This document shows positions 27,597 through 37,237 of a stretch of 64,000 nucleotides of DNA, piece after piece. Numbering within the stretch: the first letter of the stretch is position 1; the number at the start of each line of letters is the position of its first letter. The translations under genes were made by a program, and so were the position numbers. Below the pieces are notes generated by a model. It was not told the origin of the DNA, ran no database searches, and was given only the letters and a program-made list of their open reading frames with translations. The DNA is from an uncultured Bizionia sp. (GTDB lineage Bacteria; Bacteroidota; Bacteroidia; Flavobacteriales; Flavobacteriaceae): assembly GCA_947496215.1 (NCBI GenBank), contig CANMCF010000009.1, positions 62,001 through 126,000 of the forward strand, read 5' to 3'.

Positions 27597-29392
27597 GTTC
27601 AACAGACAAAAATACTTGTAGTGGTGGATTGGCAACCTTTGTAATCAAGGTAAATGGCAATGCCATTCCCGATGCTATGGACGTTCAAAGCATTGAAGTG
27701 GACAAAGCCGTAAACAAAATTCCCATTGCAAAAATCACCATCATTGACGGGGATGCCAGCACTGGTACCTTTGAAGCAAGTTCTTCCAGTAGTTTCGTAC
27801 CAGGAAATGATTTGACCATTGAAGCTGGATACGATTCCAAGAACACATTGATTTTCAAAGGTATCATTACCAAACAAAGCATACGCATTCATGGTTCTTC
27901 AGGCTCTGTATTGGAAGTGGAATGCAGAGATGAGTCCATAAAAATGATCGTAGGAAGAAAAAGCCTTACATTTTCCAAAAAAAAAGACAGTGACATCATA
28001 GGATCCATAATAGGGACTTATGGATTATCTGCCAAAGTAACGGCAACACCAACAGAATGGCAGGAACAAGTCCAATATTACGCAACCGATTGGGATTTCA
28101 TTCTTGCCAGAGCAGAAGCAAACAGTTTAATAGTTACCGCATTGAATGGAGAAGTCACCGTGTTTCCTCCTGATGAGGATACCAATTCTGTTTACACTGC
28201 TGCCTTTGGGCAAAACATATTAGAATTCTATGCCGACCTTGATTCCATAACGCAATTGGCTTCGGTAAAGGCAGATGCTTGGGATTTCAAGAATCAGGCG
28301 ATAGCTTCCGGGCAAGCATCAAACAATTATCCAGGACCGGGGAATCTATCCTCGAAGACATTGTCTGAGGTCGTAGGCCTATCGAATTATCAAGTACAAA
28401 CCGCGACTCCAATGGAAACATCTGATCTTACGGACTGGTCCAAGGCCCAACTCGTTAAAAGTGAGTATTCCAAAATTCAAGGGAAAGTAAAATTTCAAGG
28501 CAGTAGTCTTGTCGACCCTGGGAAGTACATCACATTAGCTGGTCTAGGAGACCGTTTCAATGGAGATCATTTAATTTCTGGAGTGCATCACAACCTTTCA
28601 AAGGGTAACTGGGTTTCCGAAATTTCGGTCGGACTTTCCAATATCTGGTTTACAGAAGAACCTGATGTCATGGCTCCACCTGCGTCTGGGCTGCTTCCAG
28701 GTGTTCAAGGTCTTTTCAATGGTACCGTAAAAAAAATGTATGAAGACCCGGATAGTCAATATAGGATTCTGGTAGACATTCCTCTATTCGACCCCAATGG
28801 AGAAGGTCTCTGGGCTAGATTGACCAATTTTTATTCTACCTCAGGAGCGGGCGCCTTCTTCTTACCTGAAGTCGGAGACGAGGTTGTCCTTGGTTTCTTA
28901 AATGAAGACCCAAGGTACCCCATAATTCTGGGAAGCCTTTATAGTTCCACAAAAAACAAACCCTTTGAGGGATTGGACCCCGATGAGAAGAACAGCAAAA
29001 AAGCCATTGTTTCAAATTCCAAGATAGCAATGACCTTCGATGATGAAAACATAATACTCACATTGACCACACCTGGAAAGAACGAAGCTGTCTTTAGTGA
29101 CAAGGACAAGCAAATTCTCATTCAGGATCAAAATGGAAACAAGATTCAAATGGATAGTAGCGGCATTACAATAAAAAGTGACAAAGACATCAACATAGAA
29201 GCCAGTCAGAACCTGACCTTAAAAGGAAATCAAGGAGTAACCATAGAATCTTCACCAGGAGATGTCACCTTAAAGGGAATGAACATAAAACAAACAGCGA
29301 CCACACAATTTTCAGCAGAAGGTAGTGCAACAGCAGAGCTTAAAGGTGGTGCACAAACCACCATAAAAGGCGCAATGGTCATGATTAATTAA
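27593..29392 (+). CDS. VgrG/Afp8-like central spike
   Basis: The trimeric spike penetrates the target. The N-terminal half resembles gp27/phage late-control D (SIEVDKAVNKIPIAKITIID, then LDWDF-like WDFILARAEANSLIVTALNG). The gp5-like OB fold lies near residues 365-455 (DPDSQYRILVDIPLFDP, LPEVGDEVVLGFLNEDP). The C-terminal about 100 residues are a triple-stranded beta-helix with short repeats such as INIEASQNLTLKGNQGVTI. No C-terminal effector extension is present. It is coupled to the LysM-type gene upstream and 15 bases from the PAAR gene. Confidence 0.95.
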   Translation: MSSTDKNTCSGGLATFVIKVNGNAIPDAMDVQSIEVDKAVNKIPIAKITIIDGDASTGTFEASSSSSFVPGNDLTIEAGYDSKNTLIFKGIITKQSIRIHGSSGSVLEVECRDESIKMIVGRKSLTFSKKKDSDIIGSIIGTYGLSAKVTATPTEWQEQVQYYATDWDFILARAEANSLIVTALNGEVTVFPPDEDTNSVYTAAFGQNILEFYADLDSITQLASVKADAWDFKNQAIASGQASNNYPGPGNLSSKTLSEVVGLSNYQVQTATPMETSDLTDWSKAQLVKSEYSKIQGKVKFQGSSLVDPGKYITLAGLGDRFNGDHLISGVHHNLSKGNWVSEISVGLSNIWFTEEPDVMAPPASGLLPGVQGLFNGTVKKMYEDPDSQYRILVDIPLFDPNGEGLWARLTNFYSTSGAGAFFLPEVGDEVVLGFLNEDPRYPIILGSLYSSTKNKPFEGLDPDEKNSKKAIVSNSKIAMTFDDENIILTLTTPGKNEAVFSDKDKQILIQDQNGNKIQMDSSGITIKSDKDINIEASQNLTLKGNQGVTIESSPGDVTLKGMNIKQTATTQFSAEGSATAELKGGAQTTIKGAMVMIN

Positions 29393-29407
29393 ATAAAAAC
29401 AAAAGAT

Positions 29408-29707
29408 ATGCCAGCAGCAGCAAGATTAACAGATTTTCACCAGTGTCCCATGCAGACACCAGCCATACCTCCAATTCCACACGTTGGAGGGCCAGTAATT
29501 GGTCCTGGGGAGCCTACAGTATTAATAGGAATGCTCCCAGCAGCACGCGTTGGAGACATGTTGGTATGCGTGGGCCCTCCCGATTCCATCGTAAAAGGGT
29601 CCAGTACGGTGATGATTGGAGGAATGCCAGCAGCAAGAATGGGAGATTCCACTGCTCATGGCGGACAAATAGTATTAGGAGCATTAAACGTCATGATAGG
29701 TGGATGA
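29408..29707 (+). CDS. PAAR-domain spike tip (Afp10-like)
   Basis: The 99-aa PAAR protein caps the spike. It shows the repeated P-A-A-R pattern (MPAAARLTD, LPAARVGDM, MPAARMGDS) and the conserved HGG element near the C-terminus. It has no toxin extension, so it is a simple sharpening tip. It overlaps the gp25 gene by 8 bases. Confidence 0.95.
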   Translation: MPAAARLTDFHQCPMQTPAIPPIPHVGGPVIGPGEPTVLIGMLPAARVGDMLVCVGPPDSIVKGSSTVMIGGMPAARMGDSTAHGGQIVLGALNVMIGG

Positions 29708-30131
29708 TACATTGAACATACGGCAAAAGGAATTTTTAGGTTCTGGTTGGTCCTTTCCTGTTACATTTTCTGCAGGAAATAGTCAATTGACGCTTACAAG
29801 ATATGAGGAAAACATCAAAGAATCGATTGACATCATCATGCAGACGACCTATGGAGAACGCCCTTTCGAACCTCAATTTGGATCTGGTTTGCAGACATTC
29901 TTTTTCAAAGACATGACACCAACGCTAAAAGGGGAGATAAAAGAAGCCGTAAAATCATCACTCCTTAACAACGAACCAAGAATCACCGTATTGAACATCG
30001 ATGTTGCCTTCACTGACATGACCAATGGATTGGTAGAAATAACAATCGATTACGAATACAACCAAACCAACACTAGGCATAATTACGTCTATCCTTTTTA
30101 TTTGAAGGAAGGCACAAATTTAAACATATAA
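29700..30131 (+). CDS. gp25-like baseplate wedge protein (Afp9-like)
   Basis: The 143-aa protein belongs to the GPW/gp25 family, which forms the inner baseplate ring and seeds sheath assembly. Typical elements are GWSFPVTF, ESIDIIMQTTYGERPFEPQFGSGL and a closing strand pair around LVEITIDYEY. It starts with GTG inside the end of the PAAR gene. Four bases separate it from the Afp11-like gene. Confidence 0.93.
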   Translation: MDDTLNIRQKEFLGSGWSFPVTFSAGNSQLTLTRYEENIKESIDIIMQTTYGERPFEPQFGSGLQTFFFKDMTPTLKGEIKEAVKSSLLNNEPRITVLNIDVAFTDMTNGLVEITIDYEYNQTNTRHNYVYPFYLKEGTNLNI

Positions 30132-30134
30132 CAA

Positions 30135-33100
30135 ATGAACTCAATTGATCAAAATAGCGCGATGATGTCACTAGAGCATGCTTTGGTGGCCACCCCTACT
30201 TTGATCGACAACAGAACCGAAAAAGACCGATTGAGCTTTTTGGTCGACTTCGCTGCATTGATCAACTTTTATGATCGGGACAACAACATAAATGGAGATT
30301 GGACACCTTTCTTGTTAAAAGACCCTGTTTTTTTAATTGCATCCATAGCCAAAATACCCTTCAATAGAATTCAATCACTCTATTTGCGTACCTGCTTGGA
30401 ACTTAAGGAAGCTTTGACAAAAAACAAAAGCAGTGATTACATATCCAACTCATTCAATCAGCTTTTCGACCAACTGACAAAAATATTCAGGCAGATAGAA
30501 CGATGGACCTATTACATGCTTAAGTCCAACTATGTATACGACCTTAAAAGTTATGTCATCAATGAAGTAACGGAAACCTATAGTGCACTCCTATGGGCAC
30601 TCTTATCCTTAAGGGAGCAACTTTACCTAACAGGCCTCATTCCAAACATACAACCTGTGGACACCTATCTATATGCATCCTACGACCAAAAAACGTGGCG
30701 GGATAGTAAAGGGAAGACCCCCTTTTGGGAGTTGTTGGATTTGCAATATCCTTTGGAGAACACTAAAAGCACCCCTGATGATTTTTATGTATCAATAACA
30801 AACGTTGGCAATGAGCTGTTTTCATTCTTCAAAGGAATCATAGGATATGCCCATACGGAATTCGAAACCATAAAAAAACAAAAAGACCAATTTCCAGACA
30901 CACTTCTCTTACGCACTTTCACTGAATTGATGGAGATATATAAAGACCAGGTCAATACCATATCCAACAGACATCTCAAGTTTTATTACAAGGACATATT
31001 AAAGCAGAAAAAACAGCTTGCAGTAGCTGATACCGTTTTTATTTCTGCAGATCTCGCAAAAGAAGATGCGACCTTCATATTACCGAAACTGACCTTGTTT
31101 AATGCAGGTCAAGACAGTAACGAAGCCCCAATTCTTTTTGAATCCATCAAGGATGTTTCTTTGAATCCAGCTTCAATAGGCAACATATATACCTTGTCAC
31201 AAAATACATCAAGCAACGAGACCGTAGATTTGTACTTAAAAAAAATTGAAGACAGCGATACCGTGAAAATGGATGAAGAGGGGAAAACCGAGAAATGGAA
31301 GACCTTTGGATCTCAGATTGCCTCAACTGACATCCCTGTAACCATAGGATTTGCATTTTCCTCCCCTATGTTATTTCTGGAACAAGCCAAGTTAAGAACA
31401 CTTACATTGAATTTCACCTTTACAGAGACCATAGATTGTACACTCTTTGACAACGCCACATACTTTCTGAGCACCCAAAGCGACTGGTTTCAGATTCCAA
31501 ATAGCACAGACTACATCCTTGTGTCCTTTGATGACTGCATCTTAACCATAACCATAACATTACAACCTACGGACCCGGTGATTTCGAATTTTTCAAAAAA
31601 CCCGGATGGACTTACGAATTCTTGGCCAATGTTCAAGATTTCCTTTTCGGGATTTACAAACTTGGCATCACCTCCAGAAATAACAACCCTGGACATAAAC
31701 GTAAAAACAAAGGAGCTGTCTACATTCCAATTGTATAACGATTACGGTACATTGGCCAGCAAAAAACCTTTTCAACCATTGGGTCCGACACCAGAAAAAG
31801 GACAGAACTTCATTCTTGGGAGTTCTGAAATATTCAGCAAACCTGTTGATTCCATAACATTACAATTGAATTGGAACAACTTGCCTCCCAGCTTTAGTGA
31901 CTATTATGAACAATACAATGACTTCTTACAAAACAAATACGATAAGATACCAAAGGAATCCCTATGGGGCAAGATTGTAAAATTCTATCAATACGAAGGT
32001 ATTGAGACTCCCGCAAAAAACGTATTTGACGACACCTGTTTCCAAGTACAATTTCAATTGATGCAAAATGGCCTTTGGCAACCATTCAACATGAATCTCA
32101 CAAAGGTCATCGATGAAAAGAAATATTCCAATCCAATTGAAAACATTGACTCTTACTCTCTTTTCATCTACAAAAACATAGAAGCATACAAAATGGGGCT
32201 TCTATTGGAACAATTGACAACACTCTTGAAACAAATGGCTATAGACAACATAGTCAAAGAGATTGCAAATATCATAGAGGAAGACATAAAAAGCATTGTT
32301 GTAGCTACACTAAAAGCCTCTTTAGAAATAGCAGTGATAGACCTCATTGCCTCAACATTGATAAAAATAATAGAGGATGTATTGACAAACACCATAAAAG
32401 AAGAATTGACACAATGCATAACAACTGAAATACAAAGCATTGAAAAATCCAAGGGGGGAAAGAAAAAACCTCGCATAACAAAAAGATTGACAAAATGCAT
32501 CGAAGAAAAGTTAAAGACGATCATTGAAACAAAATTAGCAACCATACAAGACGAATTAACAAATAACATGGAGAATGTCACAAACATCTTCATAAACAAA
32601 CTATTGCCTCCTCCTCCTGCCATCGAAGAGATTCAAAAACTAATAGAGTTAGTTGAAGTAATAGAATTGACAGAAGCTATAGAAGCAGCGTTAATTGACA
32701 TCAAAAAGATCCAAAAATTAATAAAACAAATAGAACTCATAGAGTTAATAAATGCAATGAAGACTGCACTAATTGACCTCATAAAAAATAATCTGACCTA
32801 CACCATAAGACAAAAGCTAAAAGCCATCATAGATACGGCATTGAAAGGAATAATAGAAATCGGGGTGATAGATTTAATTGCTCAAGCAATCATAGATGGC
32901 ATAAACAAAGAAACTAAAGTACTATCCCAAGACCGTACTTTTGGTTCCACCGACATCAAACAAGTCCAAAAGACAATAGATCCTTCCATTCAAAATGAAC
33001 TATTGTCGTTTACAGATACAAGTACTTCCGGGTTTATAAAAATGCAATTGGAAGATCCAATCTATGGGTTTGGAGCAAATCTATATCCAAAGGTCGTGAG

Positions 33101-34559
33101 CGCAGTGGCACTATACAATGCAGAATTGATTGCACAGGCCTTTAGTTCTCCTCCTCCCAAGACAGACTTGGTAAATACTCCCAACCCACCCTACGCACCT
33201 TTGGTAGGACTATTCACATTGGATTATGAGGCAACTGCAACCTACACTTTTGATGGTGGAGACATCGCTTTTCCATTGGAATGCTTCTATTACACTCCCT
33301 TTCAAAACTACCAAGTCTATGACAATGCCTCTGGAGTGTTTAGCATTGGGACCTCTTTGGGAAGTCCCACACAACAAACCGATACCATTCCTCTTTTACC
33401 TACCTTCAAATCCAACGGACAGCTTTTCCTTGAACTTTCGTTAAAAGACAAAGACCTTGTTACACCAAGTGAAGTCAGCTTTTATTTTGAATTGGCTAGG
33501 GATTATTCAAATAGTACGGCTTCAACCAAAACAACGAAGTATTACTATCTGGGAACCGAAGGATGGACCGAATTGACTTTATTGTCCGATGGCACAAATG
33601 ATTTCAGTTGTTCAGGAATCATAACCTTCAACATTCCTGGAGACATTACCAACGCACACATCACAATGCCAGGAACGGATACATCCTATTGGATTTCCAT
33701 AGCAACAGGGAATACTTCGCCAGACGACTACGCACAAACTGTCTTTTTAAAGACCAATGGCATTGAATTGCAACGTACTGGTGAAAACTACTTACTGGAT
33801 ACAAAGGTCCCTAGCATAAAGGCCGACACCATTACCAATCCACATACCGCCATTCCTGAAATAGCAACGATAACACAACCCTTTCAATCTTTTGGAGGTT
33901 TAGCATATGAAACAGGAAGACATATGAACCTACGGGTAAGCACAAGACTAAGAACCAAGGACAGGTTAGTTTCCTTGGAAGATTATTTTAGAGTAATCAA
34001 ACAAGTATTTCCAACGATATACTATTCCAAAACATTCTATGACAAAGGGGCTAAAAAAACTTCTATATACGTCGTCAAACAAGTAAATGATTGGACCAAC
34101 TCCAATGCATTTACACCTCTGGTAAGCGAATGCGAAGAATTGAAAATACTCGATTATCTTAAAGCACGCACCTCAACCTTCGTCGATCTCATAGTTTCAA
34201 ATTTCAATATGAAATACATCAAGGTAACCGCAAGCATTCTAATTGCCAAAGGCTATGAACCGTCTGGTGTTTCAAAAGAAATAAATACGGACATCAATAT
34301 ATTCCTATCCCCATGGATAGATGCAACTCAACAACAAATAACAATAGACAAAGGCGTAAATACCGCCCAAATTGCTTCATTCATAAAAAGCTTCGAAAGC
34401 ATTGTCGAAGTTGAAAGCATATCGATTCGACTAGGCACCAAAGATTCAGGTGACAATAACATAACGTATGGAGCCCCCGTGCAGGAAATCTTACCTGAAG
34501 CCCCATCCACATTACTGGTCCCTTCATTGGACTACTCATCAATAAACTATCATTCATGA
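30135..34559 (+). CDS. Very large Afp11-like (baseplate J) wedge protein with helical insertion
   Basis: This 1474-aa protein fills the Afp11 slot and is bigger than usual. The N-terminal half has the wedge features (ELMEIYKDQVNTISNRHLKFY and a series of strands), and the C-terminal part has the typical TRLRTKDRLVSLEDYFRVIK. Residues about 680-935 are a low-complexity, Ile/Glu/Lys-rich chain of amphipathic helices that is not expected in this family (see findings). A proline run (PPPPA) lies within it. The stop overlaps the Afp12-like start (ATGA). Confidence 0.88.
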   Translation: MNSIDQNSAMMSLEHALVATPTLIDNRTEKDRLSFLVDFAALINFYDRDNNINGDWTPFLLKDPVFLIASIAKIPFNRIQSLYLRTCLELKEALTKNKSSDYISNSFNQLFDQLTKIFRQIERWTYYMLKSNYVYDLKSYVINEVTETYSALLWALLSLREQLYLTGLIPNIQPVDTYLYASYDQKTWRDSKGKTPFWELLDLQYPLENTKSTPDDFYVSITNVGNELFSFFKGIIGYAHTEFETIKKQKDQFPDTLLLRTFTELMEIYKDQVNTISNRHLKFYYKDILKQKKQLAVADTVFISADLAKEDATFILPKLTLFNAGQDSNEAPILFESIKDVSLNPASIGNIYTLSQNTSSNETVDLYLKKIEDSDTVKMDEEGKTEKWKTFGSQIASTDIPVTIGFAFSSPMLFLEQAKLRTLTLNFTFTETIDCTLFDNATYFLSTQSDWFQIPNSTDYILVSFDDCILTITITLQPTDPVISNFSKNPDGLTNSWPMFKISFSGFTNLASPPEITTLDINVKTKELSTFQLYNDYGTLASKKPFQPLGPTPEKGQNFILGSSEIFSKPVDSITLQLNWNNLPPSFSDYYEQYNDFLQNKYDKIPKESLWGKIVKFYQYEGIETPAKNVFDDTCFQVQFQLMQNGLWQPFNMNLTKVIDEKKYSNPIENIDSYSLFIYKNIEAYKMGLLLEQLTTLLKQMAIDNIVKEIANIIEEDIKSIVVATLKASLEIAVIDLIASTLIKIIEDVLTNTIKEELTQCITTEIQSIEKSKGGKKKPRITKRLTKCIEEKLKTIIETKLATIQDELTNNMENVTNIFINKLLPPPPAIEEIQKLIELVEVIELTEAIEAALIDIKKIQKLIKQIELIELINAMKTALIDLIKNNLTYTIRQKLKAIIDTALKGIIEIGVIDLIAQAIIDGINKETKVLSQDRTFGSTDIKQVQKTIDPSIQNELLSFTDTSTSGFIKMQLEDPIYGFGANLYPKVVSAVALYNAELIAQAFSSPPPKTDLVNTPNPPYAPLVGLFTLDYEATATYTFDGGDIAFPLECFYYTPFQNYQVYDNASGVFSIGTSLGSPTQQTDTIPLLPTFKSNGQLFLELSLKDKDLVTPSEVSFYFELARDYSNSTASTKTTKYYYLGTEGWTELTLLSDGTNDFSCSGIITFNIPGDITNAHITMPGTDTSYWISIATGNTSPDDYAQTVFLKTNGIELQRTGENYLLDTKVPSIKADTITNPHTAIPEIATITQPFQSFGGLAYETGRHMNLRVSTRLRTKDRLVSLEDYFRVIKQVFPTIYYSKTFYDKGAKKTSIYVVKQVNDWTNSNAFTPLVSECEELKILDYLKARTSTFVDLIVSNFNMKYIKVTASILIAKGYEPSGVSKEINTDINIFLSPWIDATQQQITIDKGVNTAQIASFIKSFESIVEVESISIRLGTKDSGDNNITYGAPVQEILPEAPSTLLVPSLDYSSINYHS

Positions 34560-37237
34560 CACAAAAAACGTACATACAAGATGAGCAGCTCCCCTTGGTT
34601 TTGGATTTCAAAACCCTTAAAGACACTGGTTTGGCATACATACAAAAAAATGCCAACAGCCAATGGACCAATTTGAACCCCAGTGATCCAGGAGTAACCA
34701 TTTTGGAACAATTGTGCTATGCCTTTACAGAATTGGGCTATTGCAACGATTTCCCAGTAAAGGACATCTTGACGCAACCAGATGGCACCTTGCTTACAAA
34801 GAATCAATTTTTCTTACCTGAAGACATCTTGACCACTTCACCAATTACCATCATCGATTACACGAAATATCTGATCGATCGGGTATCAGGAATCAAAAAT
34901 GTGATCATCTCCCCCATAAAAAGTGGATTTTCATTTGTTAGCGGTATCTATGAGACTTACGTACAGATAGACGACACGATCACAGATCCAGACTCCATTA
35001 AAACCATACTTAAATCTGCCTTTTTCACATTGAATACCAGTAGAAACATAGGAGAGTTCTTTTTGAAACCAAAGCCTTTGACTCCTATGAGACATAACAT
35101 ATATGGCAACCTGGAAATAGAAAATGGCTATGACTTGAATACAATTTTAGCAACAATACACTATCAAATAAACAATTACATCTTCCCACAAGTCACCCAA
35201 ACAGGCTATGACAAATTAAAGGAAGATGGTGAAACGACCAATACCATTTTCAATGGTCCCATACTGAATGACGGTTGGATTCCAGACGTAAGCATACGAC
35301 CAAAAAGAAACTCAGTTCAAGCTTTTGACATAACGAAGGTTATTCAATCCATCCCTGGAGTAAAATCCATCATGGGGGTTGGTTTCGGATCCCCAAACGA
35401 TCCTAGTTATGAAATATGTTCAGACAAAGATCAATTGTTGGTACTTGATTTCATTCAATCCTTGGAACAAGGAAAACTGCTTCATGTTTTCAGCAACGGA
35501 AAGAACTTGAACACAAGTATCCAAACCAAACTTGTCAATGCATTGTCAATGACAAAACAACCCAAGATACAAATGGAGACTGTTGCTGCCGTAAAGATGG
35601 CTCCAGACCTACCGAAAGGTAAGTATAGAGACATCAGCAGCTATTATTCCATTAAAAATACATTTCCAGCTGCCTATGCGGTAGGTAGTGATTCCTTGGA
35701 ATCCAATTCTCCTGATTATAAAGTCGCTCAATCCAGACAGTTGGAAGGTTATCTCACATTGTTCGATCAAGCACTCTCCAATCAATTTGCACAATTGGCA
35801 AATGTAGGCCAGTTGTTTTCATTTAAAAATGCAATAACTGGGACTCCTCATGATACCGAGGAGTTTTTCAAGACCAAGGATGAATTCCAAAAAAACCATC
35901 TTAAATACCCTGCCCCATTCGAATGTTTTTCCCCGACTTATTTCTATCAATCATTGTATGATTCTACTTCAAACAAGAACGCACTCCCCAACATCAGGCC
36001 CTTGTTGAGAAATTACGAAGCATTCAACTTCAGTTTCAAGATTGTTCCAAAAGACCAATTGGACAGAAATAGTTGGAACAACTATATGGACGACCCATAC
36101 AATACCTACATCTGGGGGTTGATGTCCATAATGGAAGACGAGGACATCAACATAAAACGTAGAAATGAGATATTGGATCATTTGTTGGCAAGACATGGAG
36201 AATCACCATTGTTGATAGATACCATTATTGACAGTACCATTTATTCTGGAAGCACTACAAAAGATCAAGTAATCATTAAAAGCCTGTTGTTGCAAAACTT
36301 TGAAATCCTGAGTTACAATAGAGCAAAGGCCTATAATTACATTGGAGCCAACAAGCTTTCAGCAGAATTCCCCATAGTAACCGAAAAACTACAGCGTAAA
36401 TTCTCTCAAGGCAATTTGAAGGATTTTATTTTCAACCTCAAAAGAATAAACAAACAAGAACACATAACAGCGCAGGACTGCATTGACTATACAACGGTCG
36501 AACTTAAATTAAGTCTACTCTTTGCACTCAAGGAGTCGTATCAGAACTACTTGGTGGACAACAAGGTCGATATGGCCTTATGGATGATAAGGCAACGTAA
36601 AGGCCTGATATGCATTGAAACAAACCTATTGCTAGAATCTGCAAGTTTCGAAATCATCATTGTCGAAAACATGTCACAAAACTTATTTTGGGTAATTGAA
36701 GAGAAAATAGACTATGAAACCTTGATGCTTCTAGATCAAAAATTGCAAGGCAATGATAAAGACTTGGTATTGAATACCATTAAAAACAAATCTTGGAATA
36801 CAGAAGTAGTTAATTTAACATTTAGCGAAAAAACGACTTGTGATTGGGATGAAGACACCTTTTCCCCAATAGAAGGCACTCCCTTTTCATGGGCAGTAAA
36901 GGCTTCTTGGGGAGCGGAGCACTCCATATCGATCAACAATGTGATCTTTAACAATACCGTATTGTTCATCTTTCCGGATTTCATACCAGATTTGAACACT
37001 CAAAAGTTCAAAAACAGATTGAACGTCTTTTTGGAAAGTGAACTACCTGTCCAAATAGGCCCAAAAGTACTTTTCCTATGTAAAGACGTTCTTGAAAAGT
37101 TAATTCCAGAATATGTCCTATGGTACAACAACTTGCTCTATGATGTCAAAACTGACAAGGTGCACGGACCTTCATTGGTTGAAAGCGCTGGCGTTTTGGC
37201 TAAGAAAATCATTAACCTAAATATTTTTTGCGGATGA
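34556..37237 (+). CDS. Afp12-like baseplate protein
   Basis: The 893-aa protein follows the Afp11-like gene as in all eCIS. The N-terminus contains DFKTLKDTGLAYIQKNA and LNPSDPGVTILEQLCYAFTE, the latter a hallmark of J/Afp12 wedge proteins. The middle has QSRQLEGYLTLFDQALSNQF, conserved in Bacteroidota homologues. It probably joins the Afp11-like protein in each wedge. It ends with an ATGA overlap into the tape-measure gene. Confidence 0.88.
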   Translation: MTQKTYIQDEQLPLVLDFKTLKDTGLAYIQKNANSQWTNLNPSDPGVTILEQLCYAFTELGYCNDFPVKDILTQPDGTLLTKNQFFLPEDILTTSPITIIDYTKYLIDRVSGIKNVIISPIKSGFSFVSGIYETYVQIDDTITDPDSIKTILKSAFFTLNTSRNIGEFFLKPKPLTPMRHNIYGNLEIENGYDLNTILATIHYQINNYIFPQVTQTGYDKLKEDGETTNTIFNGPILNDGWIPDVSIRPKRNSVQAFDITKVIQSIPGVKSIMGVGFGSPNDPSYEICSDKDQLLVLDFIQSLEQGKLLHVFSNGKNLNTSIQTKLVNALSMTKQPKIQMETVAAVKMAPDLPKGKYRDISSYYSIKNTFPAAYAVGSDSLESNSPDYKVAQSRQLEGYLTLFDQALSNQFAQLANVGQLFSFKNAITGTPHDTEEFFKTKDEFQKNHLKYPAPFECFSPTYFYQSLYDSTSNKNALPNIRPLLRNYEAFNFSFKIVPKDQLDRNSWNNYMDDPYNTYIWGLMSIMEDEDINIKRRNEILDHLLARHGESPLLIDTIIDSTIYSGSTTKDQVIIKSLLLQNFEILSYNRAKAYNYIGANKLSAEFPIVTEKLQRKFSQGNLKDFIFNLKRINKQEHITAQDCIDYTTVELKLSLLFALKESYQNYLVDNKVDMALWMIRQRKGLICIETNLLLESASFEIIIVENMSQNLFWVIEEKIDYETLMLLDQKLQGNDKDLVLNTIKNKSWNTEVVNLTFSEKTTCDWDEDTFSPIEGTPFSWAVKASWGAEHSISINNVIFNNTVLFIFPDFIPDLNTQKFKNRLNVFLESELPVQIGPKVLFLCKDVLEKLIPEYVLWYNNLLYDVKTDKVHGPSLVESAGVLAKKIINLNIFCG

